A stretch of DNA of 35,435 nucleotides, taken from the NCBI GenBank assembly GCA_017458145.1, contig JAFTGA010000042.1, positions 1-35,435 on the forward strand, written 5' to 3'. Both the position numbers and the translations under genes were made by a program. The DNA is from Bacteroidales bacterium. Its GTDB lineage: Bacteria; Bacteroidota; Bacteroidia; Bacteroidales; UBA932. The notes below the pieces were generated by a model. The model was not told the DNA's origin, ran no database searches, and was given only the letters and a program-made list of their open reading frames with translations. Shown in pieces: positions 7,016 to 14,339 of this stretch (positions are counted from its first letter, which is position 1; each line of letters opens with the position of its first letter).

Positions 7016-8047
7016 TTACCGTCCGTGCGCGGCGCTGACGGCGGCGTGGATATTGTCCGTGATGTTCAGCGGGGAAGGGACGGAGCAGTCGGCGCCGATC
7101 ATCAGGTGGCCCTTGGGGCCGCCGGCGATGATCTCGCGGGCCATGGCGGCGATCTGCTCAGGACTGGCCTTGCCGATCTCGGCCTTGCGGTTGAAGCCGC
7201 CGAGCACCGGGCGTCCGAACATCTTGTAGGTCTCGGTCAGGGAGATGGGCTTGCCGTCCACGGTCAGCGGGACGTTGACGATCTTGCCGGGATAGTCCAG
7301 GAAGCGGGTCAGGTCATCCATCGGGCCTTCCCAGTCGCAGATATGCAGGATGGTGAACTTGGTGTCCTTGGCAGCTTCGTTCATCACCTCCAGGTCATAG
7401 GGACGGATCCAGGTCTCATAGAATCCGCCGGGCACGGCCAGCTCGTAGAACTTCTTCTCGCCGCCCTGCGTGGCGGTGAAGAAGCACTCGACGCCGATCT
7501 TCTTGCATTCGCGGATGTACCAGAGGATGGCCTTGGTGTAGGAGTCGAGCATGCGCTTGTAGGCCTCCGGGCGCTCCACGGACCAGCCGGGCAGACGGTC
7601 GTCGCCGAAGCCCTGGCGGGCTACCTGGTGGGTGCTGAGGATGGTCGGCATCACATAGACGTCCTTGCCGACGTAGGAAAGGACTTCCTTGATGACTTCC
7701 ACGGTCGGGGCGTACCAGTCTTCAGGCACGAGCGGGGTGTCCATCGTCAGGTCCTCGACGCGGGGCATGGGCTGTTCGGTCTGGATCTTGAGGATATCGG
7801 CGCCACCTTTCATGAAAAGGCTCAGGTGTGCCTTGACGGCACCTTCGCCGAGCTTCTGGTCGCTGCCGAAGTGGCCGAAGAACAAGGCCGGGGTGTAGGA
7901 CGGATCGAGCGTTCCGGCGAGGAAGCGGTCAATCACTTCTTTCTTGTCGGAGGGGATGGTGACGTCCCTTTGGCCTGCGGTGCAAGAGGACAGGCACAGG
8001 GAGGCCGCAAGGACGGCCAGGGGGAGGAATAGTTGAGTTAACTTCAT
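7016..8047 (-). CDS. Exported lipoprotein with a uroporphyrinogen decarboxylase/corrinoid methyltransferase-like domain
   Basis: This 343-aa protein starts MKLTQLFLPLAVLAASLCLSSC, a lipoprotein signal with the lipidated Cys at 22. The rest is a TIM-barrel-like UroD-superfamily domain. Methyltransferases of that superfamily (MtaA/MtbA type) bind zinc through an HxC pair and a distant Cys. This protein keeps ILHICDW (H235, C237) and IGADCSVP (C321), so a metal site looks intact. The start at 8047 was chosen because it begins the signal peptide. Members are normally cytosolic, so an extracytoplasmic copy is odd. It follows the tandem DUF1080 gene by 31 nt and is probably co-transcribed with it. 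True substrate unknown; secretion and fold are well supported, catalysis is not. Confidence 0.78.
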   Translation of the reverse strand: MKLTQLFLPLAVLAASLCLSSCTAGQRDVTIPSDKKEVIDRFLAGTLDPSYTPALFFGHFGSDQKLGEGAVKAHLSLFMKGGADILKIQTEQPMPRVEDLTMDTPLVPEDWYAPTVEVIKEVLSYVGKDVYVMPTILSTHQVARQGFGDDRLPGWSVERPEAYKRMLDSYTKAILWYIRECKKIGVECFFTATQGGEKKFYELAVPGGFYETWIRPYDLEVMNEAAKDTKFTILHICDWEGPMDDLTRFLDYPGKIVNVPLTVDGKPISLTETYKMFGRPVLGGFNRKAEIGKASPEQIAAMAREIIAGGPKGHLMIGADCSVPSPLNITDNIHAAVSAAHGR

Positions 8048-8078
8048 GATGATGGTGATATAAGGTTTAGTGTATGTG

Positions 8079-9422
8079 CTACGGGAGTTCCTTGATCTTG
8101 ATGTTGCGGTAGGAGACGTGGTCGCCGTGGTCCTGCAGCAGGATGTAGCCCTGTTCGGCATTGCCGAAGTTCGGCCAGTCCCGGTATTTGCTGTAAGCCA
8201 CGAGCGCGTTCCACATCTGGTTGTTCCGCTCGTATTCGAGGAGCTTGTGGCCGTTGAGCCAGTGTTCGACGTGGTTGCCGTTGACGATGACCATCGCGCG
8301 CTGCCAGCCGTCGATGGTGTAGCTTTCCCATTCGCCCTTCGGAGCAGGGATCAGGTCGTAGAGCGAGCCCATGGTGCGGTTGCCTCTGACGCCTAGTTTG
8401 GCATCCGGATGGCGCTCGTCATCAAGGACTTGGAACTCGCAGCCGATGGAGGAGCCGGCGCCCTGGTTCATGAACGGATCTACGAAATATTTGATACCGC
8501 TGTTGGCACCCGGAGTGAGCTTGAAGTCCACCTTGAGGATGAAGTTGCGGTATTGACGGTCGGTGATGATGTCACCGCCGTTGCGGCTCTCGCCGCCGTC
8601 ACCCTTGTTGACGGACAGGACGCCATCCTCGACCGACCAGCCGTGGTCGGGGAATGTGCCGAGCCTGCGGGCACTCTGCCAGCCTTTGGTGGTCTTTCCG
8701 TCGAACAGAAGCTTCCAGCCGTCGGCGATCTCTTCCGGGGTCAGGGTATTGGCGATGCAGTTGACGGCCGGGGCATCGGTGGGCGTGGCGTACCTGGCTA
8801 CATCCTGCGTGAGGATACGGATGTTTTTCCAGCAGACCTTGGAGCCTTGCATTTCCGGACTGGCAGTGTGGACCTGCAGGGCGATGAAGCCGCTGGCATC
8901 CACGTCATCGATGAGGTTGGTGCAGGGGATGCCGTTGACCCAGGTGCGGATGTGCTTGCCGATAACCTCGATGCGGGCACTGTTCCATCCCGTGTGGTAG
9001 GCGGCCTTGCCGGCCGGGTTTTCCGTCATGCGGTAGAGCCAGAGGCGGCGGACTTCGTCATAGATGCCGCCTGTCCAGGCGCGTTCAGATGGATCGATCT
9101 CGAATTGATAGCCGAAAACGCGGCCTTTTTCCTTGTTGACGTGGCTGCGGAGCTGGACGCCGGAGTTGAGACCTTCGGTCAGGAAGTCGAATTCGAGGAT
9201 GAAATCGTCATAATCCCGGGTGGTGGCGAGGAAGGAATTGACTTTGCTGTCCGTGGCCGTGCCGATGATCATGCCGTCGCGGGCCTGGAATCTGGCCGTG
9301 CCGGTCACCTGTTTCCAGCCTTTGAGATTCTTGCCGTTGAAGAGGCTCTCCCAGGGTTGGGCGGAGAGTACGGCGGAGGAGAAGAGCAGCGCGAGGACTG
9401 CCAGTATGCAGAATCTTTTCAT
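8079..9422 (-). CDS. Secreted protein with two DUF1080 (3-keto-disaccharide hydrolase-like) domains
   Basis: The 447-aa product has a signal peptide (residues 1-21, cleavage near VLSAQP) and two concanavalin-like DUF1080 domains. The first spans about 24-205 and begins [16 protein letters not shown]. The second spans about 235-447 and begins [16 protein letters not shown]. Each carries the typical SGVQLRS or SGIKYFV strand and a terminal YRNIKIKE-like strand. DUF1080 proteins include 3-keto-glucoside hydrolases, so a role in periplasmic or surface sugar breakdown is likely. The upstream gene is divergent, with start codons 75 nt apart. The minus side of that gap has no convincing TAnnTTTG box. 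The duplicated domain arrangement may give two sugar sites. Confidence 0.88.
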   Translation of the reverse strand: MKRFCILAVLALLFSSAVLSAQPWESLFNGKNLKGWKQVTGTARFQARDGMIIGTATDSKVNSFLATTRDYDDFILEFDFLTEGLNSGVQLRSHVNKEKGRVFGYQFEIDPSERAWTGGIYDEVRRLWLYRMTENPAGKAAYHTGWNSARIEVIGKHIRTWVNGIPCTNLIDDVDASGFIALQVHTASPEMQGSKVCWKNIRILTQDVARYATPTDAPAVNCIANTLTPEEIADGWKLLFDGKTTKGWQSARRLGTFPDHGWSVEDGVLSVNKGDGGESRNGGDIITDRQYRNFILKVDFKLTPGANSGIKYFVDPFMNQGAGSSIGCEFQVLDDERHPDAKLGVRGNRTMGSLYDLIPAPKGEWESYTIDGWQRAMVIVNGNHVEHWLNGHKLLEYERNNQMWNALVAYSKYRDWPNFGNAEQGYILLQDHGDHVSYRNIKIKELP

Positions 9423-9458
9423 GGTAATGAAATTGGTTATCTATGGCAAGATAATTTT

Positions 9459-9493
9459 TTTGAAGGAAAAACCAAGGGTTTTTCATAACTTTG
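9459..9493 (+). promoter_or_regulatory. Promoter of the M64 peptidase gene
   Basis: A perfect -7 box TAACTTTG lies at 9486-9493, with TTTG at 9459-9462 (23-bp spacing, slightly long). The -7 box ends 4 nt before the ATG at 9498, so transcription should begin at or beside the start codon. Confidence 0.6.
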
Positions 9494-9497
9494 AAGT

Positions 9498-10736
9498 ATG
9501 AAGAGATGCTTTTTGACCATTTTGGCTCCCATCGCAGCGGCCTTATCCCTGGGCGCGCAGCCGCTGCCCGCGCCGCTGACGGAGCGCACGCTCCGCGTGG
9601 ATTATGTGTTCTCCGGGATGGACCGCTCCTGCACGATCGCGCTGGACGGCCTGTCCGCCTTCGACGGCTGGGCGGGACGCCGGGTGAACCTGGACCGGCC
9701 GCCCCTGCGGGGCAATGGCCAGATCCGGATGCACGATGCGCAGACGGGCCGCTTGCTGTATTGCCAGTCCTTCTCCACGCTCTTCCAGGAGTGGCAGGCC
9801 ACGGAGGAGGCCACCCGCGTGCGGAAGAGTTTCGAGAATGTCTTCCTGCTGCCGATGCCTTCGGTCCCCGTGGACGTGACGGTCGTGCTGTATGATTTCC
9901 ACCGGCAGGTGGCGGCGCGGCTGACGCACCGGGTGGACCCCGCCGACATCTTGATTCGCCGCATCGGGGCCGAACCGCCCTGCACGCGCGACATCCTGCG
10001 CAGCGGAACGCCACAGGAATGCATCGACGTGGTGATCCTGCCCGAAGGGTACACAGCAGTGGAGATGGAGACCTTCTACAAAGATGCGGCCATCGCCGTG
10101 GAGAGTTTTCTGAACCATCAGGTGTTCAGCGAGTTGCAAGATCGGTTTAATTTCGTGGCGGTGGAGCTGCCTTCGGCCGGGAGCGGTGTCAGCGTGCCCC
10201 GGCGCGGGGAGTGGAAGGATACGGCGCTGGGCTCGCATTTCGATACCTTCTATTCGGACCGCTACCTGACCACCCTGCAACTGAAGCGGATGCACGACCA
10301 GCTGGCGGGGCTTCCGTATGAGCACATCATCATCCTCGCGAATACCGATACCTATGGCGGAGGCGGCATCTACAATTCCTATACGCTGACTACGGCGCAC
10401 CACAGCGCCTTCCGGCCGGTGGTGGTGCATGAGTTCGGGCACAGCTTCGCGGGGCTCGCGGACGAGTACGCCTACGACGACCAGTACGAGGAGCAGTATT
10501 TCCCGGGGGTCGAGCCCTGGGAGCCCAACATCACCACACAGGCGGATTTCGGCGCCAAGTGGCAGGGGATGATGGGGCGCGACGGCGTAGGGCTGATCGA
10601 GGGAGCCGGCTACCAGTCCAAGGGGGTCTGGCGCGCCACGCCGGACTGCCGGATGCGGACCAACGGGTATCCGGATTTCTGCCCCGTATGCGCCGAGGCG
10701 ATCCGCGCGATGGTTCGCTTCTATACGGGGAATTAG
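9498..10736 (+). CDS. Secreted M64-family (IgA peptidase-type) zinc metallopeptidase
   Basis: This 412-aa protein has a signal peptide (MKRCFLTILAPIAAALSLGAQ), an N-terminal beta-rich region, and a C-terminal M64 domain from about residue 175. The zinc-binding motif HEFGHSFAGLADEY begins at H311, with H315 as second ligand, E312 as catalytic base and the downstream Asp as probable third ligand. A closing Cys-rich segment (DCRMRTNGYPDFCPVC) is typical of the family. The prototype is the Clostridium ramosum IgA protease; Bacteroidetes members are abundant and mostly uncharacterised, so immunoglobulin specificity cannot be assumed. The gene ends 4 nt inside the converging thiL gene. The start codon lies within the predicted transcription start, implying a leaderless message. 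Confidence 0.9.
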   Translation: MKRCFLTILAPIAAALSLGAQPLPAPLTERTLRVDYVFSGMDRSCTIALDGLSAFDGWAGRRVNLDRPPLRGNGQIRMHDAQTGRLLYCQSFSTLFQEWQATEEATRVRKSFENVFLLPMPSVPVDVTVVLYDFHRQVAARLTHRVDPADILIRRIGAEPPCTRDILRSGTPQECIDVVILPEGYTAVEMETFYKDAAIAVESFLNHQVFSELQDRFNFVAVELPSAGSGVSVPRRGEWKDTALGSHFDTFYSDRYLTTLQLKRMHDQLAGLPYEHIIILANTDTYGGGGIYNSYTLTTAHHSAFRPVVVHEFGHSFAGLADEYAYDDQYEEQYFPGVEPWEPNITTQADFGAKWQGMMGRDGVGLIEGAGYQSKGVWRATPDCRMRTNGYPDFCPVCAEAIRAMVRFYTGN

Positions 10737-11773
10737 GCTTTCCGGAAATGGTCGAAGCCAGAGAACTGTCTGTCGGCGCCTCGCCATTCAATATCCGTCA
10801 TTTCGGGCTCTCTGCCCGTCATTCCGGGCTTGACCCGGAACCTTCCCGTGACTTCGCCGATCACCGTGTGCGGGACGTCCAGCGCCTGCTCCGCTTCCGG
10901 GGTGCAGGTGAAGAGCAGTTCGTAGTCTTCGCCGCCGCCGATGGCCAGTTGGAACGCGTCCCAGCCGAGTCGGGCGCAGACGCGGCGCAACTCCTCCGAT
11001 AACGGCAGTTTTGCCAGATTGATCTTTGCACCTAGGGCAGCAGCCCGGCCGCCGGAGGACGCGTCCAGAATATGCTGCAGGTCGGAGCCGATGCCGTCGG
11101 AGATGTCCATCATCGCGTGTACGCCCGGGGTGGCGGCGAGCCGCAGGCCTTCCGCCACGCGCGGCAGCGGGAGGTAGTGCCGGTCGATAAGCATCTGCAC
11201 GTCGGCATCGCGCTCCACGCCTTCCAGGATGGCTTTCAGCCCGCCGGCGGAATCGCCCAGGCAGCCGGTCACGCAGACGAGGTCGCCTTCCCGGGCCAGG
11301 CTCCGCAGCCGGGCGGCACCGCACGGGCATTCTCCGATCACGGCCACGTTGATGCAGATGCGGTCGGGGGAGGCGGTGGTGTCGCCGCCAAGCAGGGCGG
11401 CGCCGAAGCGTCCTGAGAGTTCGGCGTAGCCGCGCAGGAATTCTTCCATCCAGCCGGCTTCCAGATCTGCGGGCAGGGCGACGGAAAGGAAGGTGGCGGT
11501 GGGGGAACCGCCCATCGCGGCGATGTCGGAGATGTTGACGGCGGCGCTCTTCCAGCCCAGCCGGTACGGGGGAATGTCCGCGCGCAGGAAGTGCGTCCCC
11601 TCGATGAGCATGTCGGTGCTTACGAGCGTGTCGCGTCCGCTCCGCTGGGGGAGCACGGCGCAGTCGTCCCCGATCCCCGTCACCCCTTCGGGGACGCGGA
11701 AACGTTCGCGGATCCGGCCGATCAGGCCGAATTCCCCGAGATCGGACAAAAGCCGCTTGTCGCTGGATTTCAT
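10733..11773 (-). CDS. thiL: Thiamine-monophosphate kinase
   Basis: ThiL phosphorylates thiamine monophosphate to thiamine diphosphate with ATP. This 346-aa protein carries the family motifs GIGDDCAVL, NISDIAAMGG, GGDTTASP, DISDGIGSDLQHI and GGGEDYELLF. The ATG at 11773 gives MKSSDKRLLSDLGEFGLI, the standard N-terminus. The C-terminus has an unusual insertion: about residues 308-326 are encoded by a palindromic repeat (10798-10852) before the conserved GFDHF ending. Its stop codon overlaps the stop of the converging M64 gene by 4 nt. The TATATTTG -7 box on the minus strand lies 5 nt before the start codon. Confidence 0.94.
   Translation of the reverse strand: MKSSDKRLLSDLGEFGLIGRIRERFRVPEGVTGIGDDCAVLPQRSGRDTLVSTDMLIEGTHFLRADIPPYRLGWKSAAVNISDIAAMGGSPTATFLSVALPADLEAGWMEEFLRGYAELSGRFGAALLGGDTTASPDRICINVAVIGECPCGAARLRSLAREGDLVCVTGCLGDSAGGLKAILEGVERDADVQMLIDRHYLPLPRVAEGLRLAATPGVHAMMDISDGIGSDLQHILDASSGGRAAALGAKINLAKLPLSEELRRVCARLGWDAFQLAIGGGEDYELLFTCTPEAEQALDVPHTVIGEVTGRFRVKPGMTGREPEMTDIEWRGADRQFSGFDHFRKA
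10796..10852. repeat. Palindromic GGGTCA-type repeat inside thiL
   Basis: The core TTCCGGGCTTGACCCGGAA (10822-10840) has perfect 7-bp arms. A second partial copy of its flank, CGTCATTTCGGGCT, lies at 10796-10809 beside CGTCATTCCGGGCT at 10817-10830. The same core and flanks, in the opposite genomic orientation, occur in the rsmI-like gene at 16307-16350. The element is in frame and adds about 19 residues to ThiL. Confidence 0.8.
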
Positions 11774-11778
11774 GATGA

Positions 11779-11786
11779 CAAATATA
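11779..11786 (-). promoter_or_regulatory. -7 box of thiL
   Basis: TATATTTG on the minus strand is a perfect match to TAnnTTTG and ends 5 nt before the thiL start codon at 11773. No clear TTTG is seen at the expected -33 distance. It faces the DUF1232 promoter within a 37-bp intergenic gap. Confidence 0.55.
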
Positions 11787-11797
11787 AGGAATTTGTG

Positions 11798-11805
11798 TAA
11801 ATTTG
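11798..11805 (+). promoter_or_regulatory. -7 box of the DUF1232 gene
   Basis: TAAATTTG matches TAnnTTTG perfectly and ends 5 nt before the ATG at 11811. The predicted transcript has essentially no leader. The -33 region is not recognisable. Confidence 0.55.
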
Positions 11806-11810
11806 CAGCG

Positions 11811-12188
11811 ATGAAAGCACCCCGCAATCTGGAGAAATACATCCCGAACTACGACGCCGACAAGTTCAGGAGGAAGTTGCGCCGCTCGCTCAGACGCCTG
11901 GGCGCCAAGTCGGCCTATTATGCGCTGATCCTGTATTATGCGCTGCAGGATCCGCAGGTCTCCAGGAAAGACAAGGGGATCATCCTCGGGGCGCTGGGCT
12001 ATTTTCTGCTGCCTTTCGACCTCGTGCCGGACTTCCTGCCGGGGGTGGGCTATACCGATGATATCGCGGCGCTGGCCTACGCCGTCTATAAGGTCTGGCA
12101 CTGCATCACGCCGCAGGTCAAGAGCCAGGCGGAGTCCAAGGTCTATGAATGGTTTGGCGACGTGGACCAGAGCGACCTGATCCTGTAG
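11811..12188 (+). CDS. DUF1232 (YkvA-type) membrane protein
   Basis: The 125-aa protein has a basic N-terminal third (DKFRRKLRRSLRRLG) and a hydrophobic core. It shows the DUF1232 hallmark ILGALGYFLLPFDLVPDFLPGVGYTDDIAALAYA at about 61-95. The family is widespread, small and membrane-associated, and its biochemical role is unknown. The start at 11811 was chosen because the family homology begins there and a -7 box lies just upstream; codons further upstream are antisense to thiL. It ends 1 nt before the converging MBL hydrolase gene. Confidence 0.88.
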   Translation: MKAPRNLEKYIPNYDADKFRRKLRRSLRRLGAKSAYYALILYYALQDPQVSRKDKGIILGALGYFLLPFDLVPDFLPGVGYTDDIAALAYAVYKVWHCITPQVKSQAESKVYEWFGDVDQSDLIL

Positions 12189-12189
12189 A

Positions 12190-13056
12190 CTATTCCAGCA
12201 CCAGCCCGTCCCAGGCGGGATGGACGTGCGGAGGGAGCATGGCGGCGAACTCCTCGTGCCGCGGCAGCTGGTGGGACAGGTGTGTGATGTACGCCTCCCT
12301 GGCGCCGACCTTGTCGAAGAAATCCAGCGTCTCCTGGAGTGACGGATGCGAATGATGGTCACCCACCTTGACGCAACCCAGCGTGACATATTCCACCCCA
12401 CGGAGTTTCTCCAGTTCGGCGTCGCTGTCCAGCATCTTGATGTCCGTGAGATAGGCGATGTTGCCGAAACGGTAGCCCAGCACGGAGAGTTTTTTCTCGC
12501 GGTGGTGCCAGCCCTGGATGGGAATGATTTCCGCCGTGGCGTCGGCAGCGGACTGCGGAGGCAGGTGGTGGTAGCCGAAGCCCTTCTCCCAGGAGAGGAT
12601 CTCCTCGCCTGCATTGGAATGCACCAGAAACGGATGCGCACCGTCGATGGTGTGTACGCGCCATTCGGGGGCACCCGGATATTTCTCCTCTGCAAAGGCA
12701 TAGCCGTATTCGCGCCGCAGGGTGTTCTCCACATAGCTCTCGCACCAGATGTTGACCGGATGGCGCTCCGCCAGGTTGAAGGCGCGGATGTCGTCCAGGC
12801 CGCCGGTGTGGTCTTTGTGGTTGTGTGTCAGCAGGATGGTATCCAGATGGTGCACGTCCTGGCGCAGCATCTGCTCCCGGAAATCAGGGCCGGCATCCAC
12901 CAGGATGGTCAGGCCGCAGTATTCCACCAGCACGGAAGCGCGCAGGCGCTTGTCCCGCGGGTCCGCCGAGCGGCAGACCTCGCAGTCGCAGGCGATCATC
13001 GGGACACCGGACGAAGTGCCCGTCCCCAGGAAGGTCAGTTTCGCTTTCTTCTCCAT
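12190..13056 (-). CDS. MBL-fold metallohydrolase, PhnP-like
   Basis: This 288-aa metallo-beta-lactamase-fold protein has the metal motif THNHKDHTGG (H78, H80, D82, H83), further ligands in YLTDIKMLD and ITHLSH, and the early Cys motif C23, C25, C28 after GTGTSSGVPM. That N-terminal Cys signature and overall order resemble PhnP-type phosphoribosyl cyclic phosphodiesterases. In Bacteroidetes the family is general and its substrates are not established. It starts 1 nt after the mtaB stop codon on the same strand, so the two are translated from one message. No phosphonate genes are nearby, so phosphonate metabolism is not suggested. Confidence 0.87.
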   Translation of the reverse strand: MEKKAKLTFLGTGTSSGVPMIACDCEVCRSADPRDKRLRASVLVEYCGLTILVDAGPDFREQMLRQDVHHLDTILLTHNHKDHTGGLDDIRAFNLAERHPVNIWCESYVENTLRREYGYAFAEEKYPGAPEWRVHTIDGAHPFLVHSNAGEEILSWEKGFGYHHLPPQSAADATAEIIPIQGWHHREKKLSVLGYRFGNIAYLTDIKMLDSDAELEKLRGVEYVTLGCVKVGDHHSHPSLQETLDFFDKVGAREAYITHLSHQLPRHEEFAAMLPPHVHPAWDGLVLE

Positions 13057-13057
13057 A

Positions 13058-14311
13058 TCAGTCTATTACAATATCCGCCAGCGTATTTGCCAGTGCCGGA
13101 TCATAAGGCCGCGAGATGCGGATGTAATTTCCCGTGTACCCTTCCATCCGACCGCCGTGCTCCGTGGACTCAAAGAGCACGCGCTCCCGCAGACCCCGGT
13201 TGGCTTCGCGGAATTCCGCGTGCAGGCGGGCGCAAAGCTCCTCCAGCACCGCCACGCGGTGCTTCTTGACGCTCTCTTCCACCTGGTCCGGCATGTCCGC
13301 CGCCGGGGTGCCCGGGCGCCGCGAATAGGGAAAGACATGGATGAACGCCGGATGCACGCGTTCAATGAAACGGAAGGTGTCCTTGAAGAGGGCGTCCGTC
13401 TCGCCGGGCAGGCCCACCATCACATCGATGCCGAAAAAGACCTTCGGCGCCCCGGGCCGCTCCATCTTGCGGCGGATCATTTCGATCCGCTCCGCGAAAA
13501 AGGCGGTGTCATAGTGCCGTCCCATCCGGGAGAGCAGCGCGTCGGAGCCGGTCTGCAGCGGGATATGGAAATGCGGCTGGAACTTGGTCCCGGAGGCGAT
13601 CCAGTCCACGATCTCCTCCGTCAGGAGGTTCGGTTCGATACTCGAAATGCGGTAGCGCTCAATGCCTTCCACCCCATTCAGGGCTTTCAGCAGGTCGAGG
13701 AAGTTCTCGCCCGTCGTCCGGCCGAAATCGCCCGTGTTCACGCCCGTCAGCACGATCTCCTTCACGCCTTCCGCCGCGATCTGCCCTGCATGCTGTACGC
13801 ACGCTGCAATGGGGATGTTGCGGCTCTCCCCGCGGGCATACGGGACCGTGCAGTACTTGCAGTAATTGTTGCACCCGTCCTGGACTTTCAAGAACGCGCG
13901 CGTTCGATTGTCCGAGGACGAATATGCGGCAAACACCGACGAAGCCGTATGCTGCTGCGCCGGAAGCGGGAAGCCCAGCAGCCCCAGAGTCTCCTCCACC
14001 ACCCGCCCTTTCTCCGCGGCGCCGAACACACGCGAGACACCCTCGATCTTCTCGATTTCGGTGCGACGCAGCTCGGCGCTGCAGCCCGTCACGATGATCC
14101 GGGCTTCGGGGTTGATCCGGTGCATCTTGCGCACCAGGTTGCGGGACTTGCCGTCGGCGGTGGCCGTGACTGAGCAGGTATTGACCAGATAGACGTCGGC
14201 GCGCTCGCTCCAAGGCACGGTTTCCAGCCCTGCGGCGCGGAAACCGCGTTCGTAGGTGGCCGTCTCGGCGAAATTGAGCTTACAGCCCAGGGTGAGCAAG
14301 GCAACTTTCAT
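13058..14311 (-). CDS. mtaB: tRNA t6A37 methylthiotransferase
   Basis: MtaB converts N6-threonylcarbamoyladenosine 37 into its 2-methylthio form in ANN-decoding tRNAs, using two [4Fe-4S] clusters and radical SAM chemistry. The 417-aa protein has the N-terminal UPF0004 domain with cluster cysteines C10, C46 and C77, and the radical SAM motif CNNYCKYC with C147, C151 and C154. A C-terminal TRAM-like segment (VLFE...GGRMEGYTGNYIRI) follows. The N-terminus MKVALLTLGCKLNFAET is typical of MtaB rather than MiaB or RimO. Its promoter sits in the 28-nt gap after the upstream gene, only 4 nt from the start codon. TsaD, which makes the substrate modification, is encoded about 7 kb away. Confidence 0.93.
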   Translation of the reverse strand: MKVALLTLGCKLNFAETATYERGFRAAGLETVPWSERADVYLVNTCSVTATADGKSRNLVRKMHRINPEARIIVTGCSAELRRTEIEKIEGVSRVFGAAEKGRVVEETLGLLGFPLPAQQHTASSVFAAYSSSDNRTRAFLKVQDGCNNYCKYCTVPYARGESRNIPIAACVQHAGQIAAEGVKEIVLTGVNTGDFGRTTGENFLDLLKALNGVEGIERYRISSIEPNLLTEEIVDWIASGTKFQPHFHIPLQTGSDALLSRMGRHYDTAFFAERIEMIRRKMERPGAPKVFFGIDVMVGLPGETDALFKDTFRFIERVHPAFIHVFPYSRRPGTPAADMPDQVEESVKKHRVAVLEELCARLHAEFREANRGLRERVLFESTEHGGRMEGYTGNYIRISRPYDPALANTLADIVID

Positions 14312-14315
14312 CCTG

Positions 14316-14323
14316 CAAAAATA
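14316..14323 (-). promoter_or_regulatory. -7 box of mtaB
   Basis: On the minus strand TATTTTTG matches TAnnTTTG perfectly and ends 4 nt before the mtaB start codon (14311). It lies in the short gap after the GH105 fusion gene, so mtaB has its own start of transcription and probably a leaderless message. Confidence 0.55.
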
Positions 14324-14339
14324 CTACTTTCCGTCGGTT

